A stretch of DNA of 21,816 nt from NCBI GenBank assembly GCA_036897485.1, contig JAYMTF010001697.1, forward strand, positions 1-21,816. Direction: 5' to 3'. The first letter of the stretch is position 1, and each line of letters starts with the position of its first letter. The notes beneath the pieces were generated by a model. It ran no database searches and had not been told where the DNA came from. It saw only the letters and a program-made list of their open reading frames with translations. A program made the position numbers and the translations under genes. This document shows, in pieces, positions 1 to 10,532 of this stretch. This stretch comes from Pelargonium nanum. Its lineage: Eukaryota > Streptophyta > Magnoliopsida > Geraniales > Geraniaceae.

Positions 1-2
1 TC

Positions 3-287
3 TATTCACCGGACCGCTTCCTCTCCGACATGGGCATCACCGGAAAGTGCCGCAACCGCGACTTCCGCGTCGACGTCGGAGTCAAGAACCCCCTTGTCGG
101 AGAATCCGACCGTTTTGGACATTTGAAGATCACTTTCTACAGCGAGAAGCCAGATAAATCTGTTGTCACTTTCTCGAGAAAAAGGTTATTGAGGGTCGAC
201 AAAACCAATTTTCTTGCGGAAGAGAGCAAGAAAGTTACTGGTGATATGGGTATGAGAAGCACAAATAAGACGAAATTGGAAAAGTGA
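3..287 (+). CDS. 3' end of an unrecognised protein (5' part lies outside the window)
   Basis: An open frame enters from the left edge and ends at a TGA at 285-287. It gives about 94 residues in the window, with an internal Met at 30. The first 130 bases are GC-rich with C/G-ending codons, which suggests real coding sequence. The segment reads as a compact mixed alpha/beta stretch (YSPDRFLSDMGITGKC, then GHLKITFYSEKP). I do not recognise the family. The last 15 codons or so fall inside the diverged tandem repeat that starts near 240, so the true C-terminus may have been replaced or extended by that repeat. Alternatives are a terminal exon of a longer gene or a gene remnant. No membrane segment or known catalytic motif is visible. 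Confidence 0.4.
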   Translation, partial: YSPDRFLSDMGITGKCRNRDFRVDVGVKNPLVGESDRFGHLKITFYSEKPDKSVVTFSRKRLLRVDKTNFLAEESKKVTGDMGMRSTNKTKLEK

Positions 288-580
288 TCAAAAGAGGAAA
301 AAAAAAGACCAGACCCAGTTTTTGGTTTGCGGGAAAGAGCATGAAGAACAATGGTCGTAAGGAAATTGGAAGCGAAAAAGAAAAACGATGATGATGATGA
401 AATTTCAGAGAGAAAATTTTCAGAGGATGGTGATATGGGTATGAGAAGATGATGATGGTGCAAGGAGAAAAAGTGATCGAAAGAGGAGAAAGAAGAACAA
501 TGGTCGTAAGGAAATTGGAAACTAAAAAAAACGACGATGATGGTGAAATTTCAGAGAGAAAATTTCAGAGGATGGAGAGA
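240..580 (+). repeat. Diverged purine-rich tandem duplication (two copies)
   Basis: The block starting GGTGATATGGGTATGAGAAG occurs at 240 and again at 429. The block AGAACAATGGTCGTAAGGAA occurs near 345 and again near 495, each time followed by a GAT-rich stretch and a TTTCAGAGAGAAAA motif. The offset is 189 for the first block and 150 for the second, so copy 2 lacks about 39 bases present in copy 1. The + strand is strongly purine-biased. The duplication overlaps the end of the left-edge reading frame. It is non-coding as far as I can see. Confidence 0.75.
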
Positions 581-1506
581 GGAAGCAGAGACACACAGAG
601 AGAAAGGAGAGAGTAGCCGTTAGGATTTAAACCCAGTATGATATTTCCGGTGGTTTATAAGTATCATTCTCAAAATTTTATTTATTTATTTATTGAAAAT
701 TAGTTGATATTATAGACATTTTTTTCGTCTGATCAATATTATGGTCAATTTACGTTTTAACGAATCATCTTAGCAGTATTAAACAAGTTGTTAAAGTTCT
801 CAGCAACAAAAAAAGTTAAAAAAAAAGGTAATATAAGCCCATTTTGTTAAATAATAGTCTCCAGACATCCGACAATGCAATTTTGATCTAGAAAATAATC
901 GGAAGTAAGATATTTCTAATAATATCATATTATTGTACAAAATTAAAATTATTGGACCTAGAAGTTTAGATTCATTATCTTAAAATGCCAATATAAAATC
1001 GTTATTTCTTAGTTAAATTACGTGATACACACTAAACTTGTAAATTCGGGACGTGAACTTAATGCGAGTTGGTTCAGAAAAATTCACAAAAATTTGTATT
1101 TTGTAATTTTTATCGATTATATCATTTACCGAGACATTTTAGAACTGACAAAAAGTTGTCAGAAAATAAAATGATCGTTTTTTTCATATTATGTTGAAAT
1201 GACCATGTAATACACGCGTCGGCTTCGCATAAACATATAAATTTATAAGAAAATTAGCAGCATCGACACTTTTCTTATTATTAATTGATATATGACCGGA
1301 CCAAACCCATAATGGAAAAGAAAAGTCCCAAAAAGAGACAAAATAACAAACCGGTATTTCAAGTGGGAATTTCAAATTTGTCCCTCCTTTGTAGGACGTT
1401 GAATGGAGACACAAACATGGTTCCTCCGTTTTCTTCGCTGCCATTTTTACCCCCACAACATCCTCACACCGTCCTCACAAAATTCCTCACACGCCTTTTG
1501 CATCAG
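581..1506 (+). promoter_or_regulatory. AT-rich spacer and presumed PERK promoter/5' leader
   Basis: No supported gene lies here. The stretch is AT-rich until about 1380. It then becomes C/T-rich, with repeated CCTCACAC-like and CTTCC motifs up to 1506, as is common in plant core promoters and 5' leaders. A TATAAATTTATAAG stretch near 1236-1250 is a possible TATA region, but it is about 440 bases from the ATG, so I do not assign a start site. The promoter role is inferred from position only. Confidence 0.35.
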
Positions 1507-1602
1507 GTAGCTTCCTTATTTTTTCTCTCTCCGTTTAGGTTCTTGCAATACTAACCCATTACACATAACATTTTATTCTTTGTTTATTGTTTTGTTTTGT
1601 AG
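1507..1602 (+). other. Probable 5' UTR intron of the PERK gene
   Basis: CATCAG|GTAGCTTCC at 1506/1507 is a reasonable donor. It is followed by a T-rich tract ending TTTTGTTTTGTAG|GGG at 1602/1603, a good plant acceptor. The 96-base interval sits in the leader 86 bases before the ATG at 1689. It is inferred from splice signals only. Confidence 0.45.
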
Positions 1603-1688
1603 GGGTGATCATCAATCCAAGGAGCGGTGGGGATTTCTCTCCAGGGCCTTGAAGATTATATTTTGATCAGATCCACCATCTGATCAAA

Positions 1689-4600
1689 ATGTCGTCTTCC
1701 GAGAGCGCCCCACCGCCCAAAGCTAATTCCTCGTCGCGTAAAGCCGCCACTTCGCCACCTCCGCCGCCACCGCCGGCCGCCCAAGCCGCCAAATCGCCGC
1801 CGCCGCCCGCGGCCCAATCGGCTAAATCGCCGCCACCTCCGCCACCAGCTGCACAATCAACCCCGGCCACTCCGGCGGCCGCTGTCCTGACGCCACCAGC
1901 TGTCCGTGGAGTGGCGCGCGCTCCGCCACCTCCACCGAGAGCCGCGAAAAAGACAACGCCGACGGTGGGAGAGACATCTGGATATGAGGACTTGGATGCG
2001 AGAATTTTGATTGGTGTGTTGGCCGGGACAGGGTTGTTAATTTTGTTCATAGTATCGTTAGTGTGTTGTGCGTGTTGTTGCCGGAAAAAGAAGAAGAAGT
2101 TGTACCCTGGTGAAGACCACATGCAATATTACGGCGGCAATCCCAATGGTACGTATGTGTCTCTTAAATCATGTGCCAAAATTTTGTACACATTGGTACA
2201 ATTCATTTGTAGATATATCTTTGTGATTCCTCGTATAATTAGTTTTTTCATCAACTTTCTTTCTTTCACTTTTTGAGAAATTACTTGCATTCTAAGGCAT
2301 GTGGATCTAATAAGTCTAGGAGAGAGTCCAACAAAAGAGTCTAATTCTTAAACATTTAATACATATGAAAACTTTGGGCAAAGTTATAGCAATTTTGAAA
2401 CACATTATCTTCGCAATATTCCTTGGCTTTAGTGTAACAATTCTTTCGTGAAGTCTTTGTCATTGCCTTGTCGTTATGTTTATGGATAAATGTTGTTCAC
2501 ATGCATTTTCATTTTGCCCAAAATTTGTCGCAAAATCGTCGTAAATTGGCCACAAGTTTGCTGCATATATATATATACGACTAGCGTCATCCTACAAATC
2601 ATTTACAATGTAGAATCGTCGCAAATCTGTTTGCCACAACAAAATTCATCTTAAAATCTGAATTATTTTGTAGTGAGATATGTAGAAGACTTATTGATTT
2701 AAGTAAAATTATGTATGAGATTTATATGCATTATGTGACACTTTGATTTACGTACCCAACTATTGGCACAGGATATTTGAAAATTTATCAAAACCATTTT
2801 ATATTTTAACTCAATGAACATGATTCAATAACTTTCCAAATATTTTCATGCAATATTTATCAAGTTATTTTGGTTACATGCAAACAGGAGTTCAACCCTA
2901 CAACGATGCCCAATCTCACAAAAAATGGCACAATCCAGAGCACGCACTACAAATGCCGCCGCACCACGGCGGCGCGTGGGGGCCACAGTCAGCTTCCCAC
3001 GGCTACCTGAGCAGCGACATGAGCTCCAACCTATCGAGTCCACAATCTCTAGCCCCCGGGATCTTACCGCCACCGCCTCCACCACTGGGAGGGTTCAACA
3101 AGAACGCATTCACGTACGAGGAGCTAGCGGCGGCGACCTCGGGCTTTTCGCATGCGAACCTGCTGGGTCAGGGCGGGTTCGGGTTCGTGCACAAGGGGGT
3201 GTTGCCAAATGGTAAGGAGGTTGCAGTGAAAAGCCTGAAATCGGGGAGCGGGCAAGGGGAGCGGGAGTTCCAGGCGGAGGTGGAGATAATCAGCCGAGTG
3301 CACCACCGTCACTTGGTGTCGCTGGTGGGTTATTGTATCGCCGGACAACAGAGGATGTTGGTGTACGAGTTTGTTCCCAATAATAACCTTGAGTTCCACC
3401 TTCATGGTACGTACGTATAATATATAATATACATACCCAAACTGTTACATAATTGGATTCTTTGTATTTGAAATGGTGTTTTTAGAAAGAAGAATGTTAT
3501 GAATCCTAAATTTTGTGCAATTTTATTGTACAAATTGATGTGTCATGTGTGGCAGATTTTGTGACAATTTTTTTTTTCATTTTGTGATTTGCATGAAAAA
3601 GAACACATCTAATACTATAGGTTATGTTAAACTATATTTTTTTTTGTTTATTTATTCATTTTTGAAACAACTCTCAGTATTTTTTTAAAGTTTAATAACA
3701 TCTTAATTTGAATTTTCAGGTAAAGGTCGACCACCAATGGAATGGGGCATGAGGCTCAAAATTGCAAAAGGATCGGCAAAAGGGCTCGCTTATTTACATG
3801 AAGATTGTAAGTGGTCTTTTATAGATTGCAATTAAGCTGATTTTTACTATCATCTTAATTAGTGAAGATGAGAGATGTTATTGCATTTTTACTGTACACT
3901 TGGTGATTCATGATTATATGTCATGTTCGTATTGTACGCAATTGAAAATCAACACAACACGCTTAATAATTGTAAAATATAAACAAGCTTATAAACCACA
4001 ACATGAACACAACTCAACATATTTTACACGATGGAACAAACACATTTGACATGTCATGACATTATATATACACTTGACATGTTAATAATACCCTTAAGTA
4101 CTGTGCGTGTTGAGCATATTGTGTGTGCCATAACACCACAAATTAATTGTATGTATGTGTTTTAGATGTTTAACATGATCACAACACAATTACTAAACAT
4201 ATTGGATCCTCAAACACGATAAGATTACAAAATGTGTAAGTTCAAACGCGTTAATTTTGTATCGTAAATTATGTTACGAAACAAATTGTCAGGTCTCCTG
4301 ACCTCCAATCAGCTTCCATTGCAATAAAAGAACACTAAAATACATATTTTTTTCTCATATAATTTGAATATGCAGGTCACCCTCGAATTATTCACAGAGA
4401 CATCAAAACCGCCAACATTTTAATCGATACTAATTTTGATGCCAAGGTATTAACAATAATATTGTATCCAATATTATAGGATAATTATGTAATACGTATC
4501 GTTCTAAAGTCTATATTTTTCCTTTCTTTTTATGTTAATTGATTTAGGTGGCGGATTTTGGTCTGGCTAAATTATCTTCGGACACTAACACTCATGTGTC

Positions 4601-5651
4601 AACTCGAATCATGGGAACATTTGGGTAAGCAATTTCTGAAAACTTTCTCTTAGTATCATTTTAATGGAGCTAAACAAAGGTTGATATATTCAAATAAAAT
4701 TATTATGATATATATATATATATGCACACATAAACAAGCTAATTACTACCGTCATTTATTGAAACTCGAGTTTTGTTGTTTTTTTTTAAAAACCGAAAAT
4801 GCAGCTATTTGGCACCCGAGTATGCATCGAGTGGAAAGCTAACAGAGAAGTCCGATGTATACTCATTCGGTGTCATGCTATTAGAACTTATCACTGGTCG
4901 ACCACCTGTAGATTATACTGGCGAGATGGATGAGAGTTTAGTAGAATGGGTATGAACCTCAACTTCAATTTATTTATCTTGCTTGGGTGTGATTATACAT
5001 TATTACTTAATAAGCTTAAGTTTCTTCAATGCGTATTATCGATCCACCAGGCGAGACCTCTTCTCCAATCTGCACTAGAAGACGGAAACTATGATGAATT
5101 CATTGACCCGCGTCTAGAGAAGAATTTTGATGCTCAAGAAATGCGACGCATGGTTGCATGTGCCGCTGCATCTATTAGACATTCAGCTAGAAGACGACCT
5201 AAAATGAGTCAGGTAACATTTATTATCTATCTTCTATGTTACACATATACATACAGATCTTCAACAACGACATTCATTTTGAGAAAGACGCAAAATATCC
5301 AAAAACGTGATTGGAAAAGTAATGAAAAACATAAACCCGAATTCCAACACTTCTTATCACGTGCAATAGATTGTGCGAGCATTGGAAGGTGACGTATCGT
5401 TGGATGATTTGAACGAGGGAGCGAAACTGGGACAAAGCGGAATGTTCAAAAGTGATAGCAGCAGCGGTTCATCGTACGGCGCGGAGCTCAGGAAGTTTAG
5501 GAAAATGGCGTTGGAGGACAGTCCAGACTACGCTAGCAGCGAGTTCGGCGCCACGAGCGAGTACGGGCTCAATCCTTCCTCGAGCAGCAGCGACTCGACG
5601 GAGAGCGGCCAGGTCGTCAACCAGAAACCCGTCTCTTCTTCATCTTCATGA
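1689..5651 (+). CDS. PERK: Proline-rich extensin-like receptor kinase (PERK4-7 type), complete, 8 exons
   Basis: Coding exons are 1689-2148, 2888-3406, 3720-3806, 4376-4446, 4548-4624, 4805-4949, 5051-5212 and 5370-5651. All introns are GT-AG and the frame is kept throughout, giving 600 residues. There is no cleavable signal peptide, as is usual for PERKs. The Ser/Ala/Pro-rich ectodomain (1-105) has SPPPP runs resembling extensin hydroxyproline motifs. The membrane segment (about 106-131) is followed by Cys and Lys clusters, then a Gly/Pro linker. The kinase domain has the P-loop GQGGFG (247-252), Lys268 in VAVK, HRD (362-364), DFG (382-384) and the APE-type YLAPE (406-410), so it looks catalytically intact. 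Known family role: Ser/Thr kinases at the plasma membrane linked to cell-wall sensing, growth and wounding/ABA responses. The ectodomain is short for the family, and the C-terminus is Ser-rich. Assignment to the PERK4/5/6/7 group rests on the kinase sequence and the family-typical exon pattern. The exact orthologue is not determined. Confidence 0.94.
2510..2675 (+). mobile_element. Remnant of a CACTA-type DNA transposon end in PERK intron 1
   Basis: The segment ends in TATTTTGTAGTG at 2675, the reverse of the CACTACAAAATA-like terminus typical of plant CACTA (En/Spm) elements. Upstream are repeated subterminal words (GTCGCAAAATCGTCGTAAATTGGCCACAA and later ATCGTCGCAAATCTGTTTGCCACAA, split here by other sequence), resembling the GTCGCAAAT-type subterminal repeats of that superfamily. 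No matching CACTA start is visible in the intron, so this is a truncated one-ended scrap with no coding capacity. Confidence 0.4.
3495..3567. repeat. Short dispersed repeat in PERK intron 2
   Basis: The segment holds GTGCAATTTTATTGTACAAA followed by TTGATGTGTCATGTGTGGCA. This word order recurs in diverged form in intron 3 (3874-3925) and, more weakly, near the start of intron 1 (2169-2210). It resembles short non-coding interspersed repeats common in dicot genomes. Boundaries and class are uncertain. Confidence 0.3.
3874..3925. repeat. Related short repeat in PERK intron 3
   Basis: GATGTTATTGCATTTTTACT followed by GTACACTTGGTGATTCATGA matches the intron 2 repeat in word order (GTTAT, GCA-T-run, TGTACA, TTG-TG, TCATG). 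The remainder of this 569-base intron (to 4375) is rich in AACACAAC and ACATGT-like words and shows no coding content. It may be further degenerate repeat. Confidence 0.3.
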
Positions 5652-6395
5652 TCAGCTAGCTCTTAACAAACCTTTGAATTTTTTAATTTCTGGATTGAGC
5701 CATTATTGGTCTTAATTTTCTCCAACTAGATGATGAAAAATGTGTTTATTGCTTCAATTCTTGCTGAAAATGGTTGGAAAATGAATTATGATTGACCACT
5801 TTTGAAGTTGGGACTAAGGTCCTCATTTGTAATGGGTGTGTAAATTTGTAACATCTTAGCATTTTTATTTTGATTTAAATGCCATGGACTACGAGGAGTT
5901 GTAGCTCTTTTCAATATTGGGGCATTTACTTATATATATAGTACTACTATATATATACATATATGTGTGTAGGATTATATAATTCATACCTAGTTTCTCT
6001 TCGACCAGAATACAGTGAAATATCTAATAATCAAATTGTACTTAGAAGCTATAGATGAGTTTGAGGATTATAAGTTGAGCTTTACGTCTTGAAAGTAATT
6101 AAAGTTAACTGCACACGATCGACAATGTAACAATGAAAACAAATTCTAGGACGCGAGCCTAAAATTTCAAATTTAGTGTTAAAGTAGTGATATTTATCAT
6201 AAGGTACAATAAGCAAAAGTAGGTTCTATCAAACTAACTATAGAGAGAACTTAGGAACAACATAAGATGAATAGTGAAAAATGAAACATAAATAATGTGT
6301 CATTGATCAAACAATGATGTAAGAGTAACGTCATGCTTATATCATACTAATTTCGTGTGTATCCAAATGAATTTATTGTAAGGTGTCGATAATGA

Positions 6396-6450
6396 TAGAC
6401 AAAAGTGGTGACGTGACGATGAGGTCACTCATGCAAGGGTTCTCGAATCC
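6396..6450 (+). mobile_element. tRNA-like Pol III A/B-box module, probable SINE remnant
   Basis: TAGACAAAAGTGG (6396-6408) resembles a tRNA A box (TRGYNNARNNGG with one extra base). GGTTCTCGAATCC (6438-6450) resembles a B box (GGTTCGAATCC with two extra bases). The span of about 55 bases is right for a tRNA-derived internal promoter. It does not fold as a functional tRNA that I can see. A tRNA-derived SINE head is the best reading. The 3' limit is unknown. Confidence 0.4.
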
Positions 6451-7006
6451 TTCGAAATAGATCAGGATGAGTCCTAAGGATAACCAATAAGTCACACCTA
6501 TTGCTTCTAGAGCTCTAAGAGTATTTACCAACTAAATCTAATACTAGGTCATTTTAGATCTCCATAAAAGTCTACATATACTAGGGCAAATATTGTCACG
6601 TTGAAATTGACTTCCATATACTCAATAAGAATGGAAAATAAAACATTAAAAAAATATCAAAATTTGGATTGAAATACAAATTTCACATATTTGGATTAAT
6701 TTTTTAAAATTTTGTAGCTAATTTTGATGCCCAAATGTAGAAATGTACCAAGATATTCTGAAAATAGTAAACATATAATTTTCACATTTCAAAAATCATC
6801 ATATGCCTCATTAGAGAAGAAAAATAAAAATGATTTGTGTGAACTGTGAAGTCGCAAAAACAATTCAAGGACAGCTACGAGTACAAGCTATCTATAAAAA
6901 CGACTTTCTACAATTCCTCGAAAATAAATACCCACGAGTAGCTCTGAGCTGGCACCTGAGAGGAAGCACTACGATCACAGCAACATATCCCTTTTGCTAC
7001 GAAACA

Positions 7007-7052
7007 GCCCATTAAAAAAAGCAATCGACATACAGTTCTGCCGACGTGGCGA
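7007..7052 (+). promoter_or_regulatory. Candidate RABG3 promoter elements (site II-like and ABRE/G-box-like)
   Basis: AGCCCA at 7006-7011 is the reverse complement of the site II word TGGGCT. GACGTGGC at 7043-7050 contains ACGTGGC, an ABRE/G-box-type bZIP site. They lie about 290-330 bases before the RABG3 ATG, in a plausible promoter position. Their function is inference from short motifs only. Confidence 0.3.
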
Positions 7053-7333
7053 AACCAGATCGACCCAACTGTTTCAAAGCCTGTTACCGACACATTTCCC
7101 ACAAAAAATTAAATGAAAACAAAATATTGAAAAAAAAGGACTAAACAACACAACGTACCAGACGAGAACAGAGTGTATAGCTTTCTTCCAGAAATAGCTA
7201 CGGAGACTAGAAAGCTCCGACCAGCTCAGGAACTGAGTCTTGTCTTCTCCGTCACCGGCGCCGGAGAAACTCGAAGCTGTGACTCTACTACAGTCTCTTC
7301 CTTTCGAGGTCGATCCGGTTCCGCATCCATAAG

Positions 7334-10300
7334 ATGCCTTCCCGTAGAAGAACTCTCTTGAAGGTCATCATCCTCGGCGACAGCGGGTTTGTTTCTCTTC
7401 CTTGCGCTAATTTGCTCGTAATTTCGTGTGTTATGTGATTTTTGTTCGTCTACATGCCTTGAATTGTCGTAGCAGGGAGATTTCGGTGAATTTTTGGAGG
7501 TTTGATTTGGATTTTGATTGATCTGGAACCTAGGGAGTGAACTTTAGATGATTTTGATGGATTTGTTTCGTTCTTAGTTGACTTTGATTCGGTTGATGGA
7601 GTCCACTTATTATGATTTTGAACCTTAATTTTGGACCGCAGTTTAGTGCGATTTGTGAATTATGAGGCTCTGTGGTAAGGTGCATTTGTTTTAGTTCAGT
7701 TTTGTTGATTAACTCCAACATGTATGATTAGCAAATTTTGAGGCTGTGGATTGAGAGTAAGCTTTTTTAAGGAAAAAAATCTGACTTTTTTTTTTTTTAT
7801 CAGCAAAATCTGACTTGAGTTTATTATTTTGAAGTGTAAAGCTTGTTGTGTGTTACACCTGAAATTAATGGATAATTCAGCTAAGCAAACTGAGAATTAT
7901 GCGAGGGAGAGATTTAGCTATTCAATTTTATCTTTATTTTTTTAGTTAAATACTTCTTCACCTATGAACTGCCATTTTAGTTAGTCCCTAACTCCCTATC
8001 TTGTGTGTATTAATTTTGGAGACCAAAATTATAGCTTTGCACTCCTTATTCTTAAGTTTTGTAAAGGTTGATCCAACTTTGAATAATTTAAAGTCTTACA
8101 AATTATGAGCGGCTTTCTTGAGTATTTTGAGGATTAAAAAACTTTTTTCTTATGAATGTTATTGTTAGAGACAAGTTACTTAGACTGAATGAGAAGTTTG
8201 AGAAGATGAGGAAGAAAAATGATTTTGATGTTGAAGAAAAATTAGCGCTAGCTAAACTAGAAGGAGAAGAAAGTTAGAGAAATTAGAAGATATAAAAAGA
8301 AAAAATATCCATATATTGACGCCAAAGTCTGAAAAAGTTTGAAGTTTTCAGTGTTTTTTTAACAGGGGTGTAAATCTAATTTTTTTTATTTCCAAAGTTT
8401 AAAAAGTAAGAAAATCATGATAGTGGATGAATCTAAGAAAAATGACATTTGAGAGAGTGCAAAAACATTTTACCCTTGTTTTTTCTGCGAAGAAGTTAGC
8501 TAGATTAATTTGTTATTTTGTTCCCATGTGATTTGCAGGGTAGGGAAGACCTCATTGATGAATCAGTATCCTTAACTGCTCGGTGATTACACTACAATAG
8601 TGACTGAAATAGTTTTCCTCGTTATGAAAAAATAAAAAAAGGGGAAGAAAGTAACATTTTTTATCAGTTGATTAGCATAATTTATGCCTGAAGGAACTTA
8701 TTCAGTTATTCAGCATGTTGGTTGTTTTCCTTCACATAATTCTCTTAGATATGTAAATAAGAAGTTTAGCAATCAATACAAGGCGACTATTGGGGCTGAT
8801 TTTTTGACGAAGGAAGTGCAGTTTGAAGATAGGCTATTCACCTTACAGGTTAGTGATCGTGCTAAGCTTCTTCCTTCATATATATATTTTTTTCTTTTGA
8901 TAAATGAAAATGTTATCAATAAACAACCTGGATGTAACTGAAACAATAATTTTCTCTTAGGAAAGTATGGCATGGAAAGTTGAATTTATAATTTTCCCTA
9001 ACATCAAGTGATGGGTAGCGCAAGCCAAATTTGATTTACTAATCATTAAGCTTTCAACAGAAAAAGAACAAGTACCCTTGAATTTTGCATGATAGATAGA
9101 CTGATACATCCTGATGTTTCGGTTTCTCTCTTCTTCTTTTCTTGTTTTCAATGTGACTCGTCATCAAATGATTGCTATGTGGGTGGGTGCTAAACCGAGA
9201 TAGTACAACACACCATTCATTTTATTTTCTTCTTAGTCCAATTTATATTCATAGCCTTGTAGCTGATGCTAGGAATGTTTTGGCTTGACTTTGGTACCAT
9301 GCTGTTCTCATGTATCTTTAGTTGTGGTTTAAATTCTTTTGTAAATTTGATCTTCGATTCTTGAAGATGGAGTTGACATTCTTTTGTCTTGGCAGATATG
9401 GGATACAGCTGGCCAGGAAAGGTTCCAAAGCCTTGGTGTTGCATTTTACCGTGGTGCTGATTGCTGTGTTCTTGTATATGATGTTAATGTGATGAAATCA
9501 TTCGAAAACCTTAACAACTGGAGGGAGGAATTCCTTATTCAGGTATGTCTTCGTCCTTCCTTTTTCCTATTATGGCATAAAATTACACCTAAGAAATTCT
9601 CTATGATCTTGTTTGTGATGAATGTATGAATGTCATTTTGCAGGCAAGTCCTTCAGATCCAGAAAATTTCCCATTTGTTGTTCTAGGAAACAAGGTTGAC
9701 GTGGATGGTGGAAACAGTAGAGTGGTGAGTAGTTATGTGGAATTTTATTGTGCCATATAATAAACTATCTATTTCACTTCCTTGTATTCCATTGCTTCTG
9801 CTTTTTGAATTCAACGTATCACTTTTGTTGAACCATCCAGGTTTCAGAGAAAAAAGCTCGAGCTTGGTGTGCCTCAAAAGGAAATATTCCATACTTTGAG
9901 ACCTCTGCCAAGGAAGGCATTAATGTTGAAGAAGCTTTCAAAGTGATAGCGAAGGATGCCCTAAAGAGTGGGGAAGAGGAAGAAATGTAAGTTAAAAGAC
10001 AAATCAATTTAATATTTAGATCTATACGACTATACCTACTCTCTTAATTCTTGACAATCCTTTATGCAATTGAGAATTTTGCATTATTATTATGAACTCA
10101 TTTTTTGCCTTCTGATTCAAACATCTTTACACGTATTTGAGCTAACTCGTACATTATAATAGTGTGGTGCAAAATAAAGTTCTTGATCTCAATTGTTTTG
10201 CCTACCCATTATGCGCTGTCATGATACAGTCAACTGTGAAGTTTTCAACACTATATTTGCATTGCAACAAATTTCAAACTTGCAGACCTCTTATAATGCT

Positions 10301-10532
10301 GTGTGTGCATTTCCATCATAGGTTCTTAGTCTGAATGTTCTACTTCTCTGGAAATGTGAATATTTATGAAACATACACGTCAATTATATATGCGAGGCTG
10401 TTTGCAAATGGTGTTTGTTAATTGGTAGTGTGAGCTTATCGATGTAATTTCTTTGCCTGATGCAGATACTTGCCCGACACCATTGATGTTGCAAGCAGCA
10501 GTCAGCAGAGATCTTCTGGATGCGAGTGCTAA
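7334..10532 (+). CDS. RABG3: Rab7-class small GTPase, RABG3 subfamily, complete, 7 exons
   Basis: Coding exons are 7334-7386, 8539-8565, 8749-8848, 9396-9542, 9644-9724, 9841-9986 and 10466-10532, giving 206 residues, the family's usual length. The protein starts [18 protein letters not shown], nearly identical to Arabidopsis RABG3f as I recall it. Nucleotide-binding motifs are the P-loop GDSGVGKT (15-22), Thr40 in the effector loop, WDTAGQE (62-68), NKVD (125-128) and TSAK (157-160). The C-terminus is CEC (204-206), a Cys-X-Cys double geranylgeranylation signal, preceded by the plant Rab7 signature YLPDTID. Known role: a membrane-anchored switch controlling late endosome/prevacuole to vacuole transport and fusion through HOPS-type effectors. 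Exon 2 is only 27 nt and sits after a 1,152-base first intron, so the P-loop is assembled across two introns. All motif residues are present, so the product should be active. An AATAAA at 10564-10569 is a possible poly(A) signal. I cannot tell which RABG3 paralogue (a-f) this is by orthology. Confidence 0.96.

Larger units (their letters stand above)
5652..7170. other. PERK 3' UTR followed by AT-rich intergenic spacer
   Basis: The first 250-300 bases are probably PERK 3' UTR, being T-rich with several TTGTAA/ATTT words. A short AT-alternating, nearly palindromic tract lies at 5929-5957 (TATATATATA, GTACTAC, TATATATATA). A SINE-like module lies at 6396-6450. From about 6830 the sequence grades into the RABG3 promoter. 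No gene is supported. The short frames at 6830-7015 have no recognisable features. Confidence 0.6.

Noticed and set aside
137-463. Minus-strand 108-residue frame at the left edge
   Set aside because: His/Ser/Phe-rich low-complexity reading of the opposite, purine-rich repeat. No family resemblance.
1656-2122. Long minus-strand frames (66 and 151 residues) opposite PERK exon 1
   Set aside because: They are Gly/Arg- or Ala/Gly-rich mirrors of the proline-rich coding strand with no independent signals.
3940-4300. Retroelement or other mobile element filling PERK intron 3
   Set aside because: Repeated AACACAAC/ACATGT words are suggestive, but no ends, coding sequence or target-site duplication can be seen.
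6409-6418. TGACGTGACG as an as-1/TGA-type bZIP site
   Set aside because: It lies between the A-box-like and B-box-like words of a probable SINE head, so the match is more likely part of that element.
7173-7361. Upstream open frame of 62 residues in the RABG3 leader
   Set aside because: It begins with GTG, not ATG, and merely overlaps the leader and first exon in another frame.
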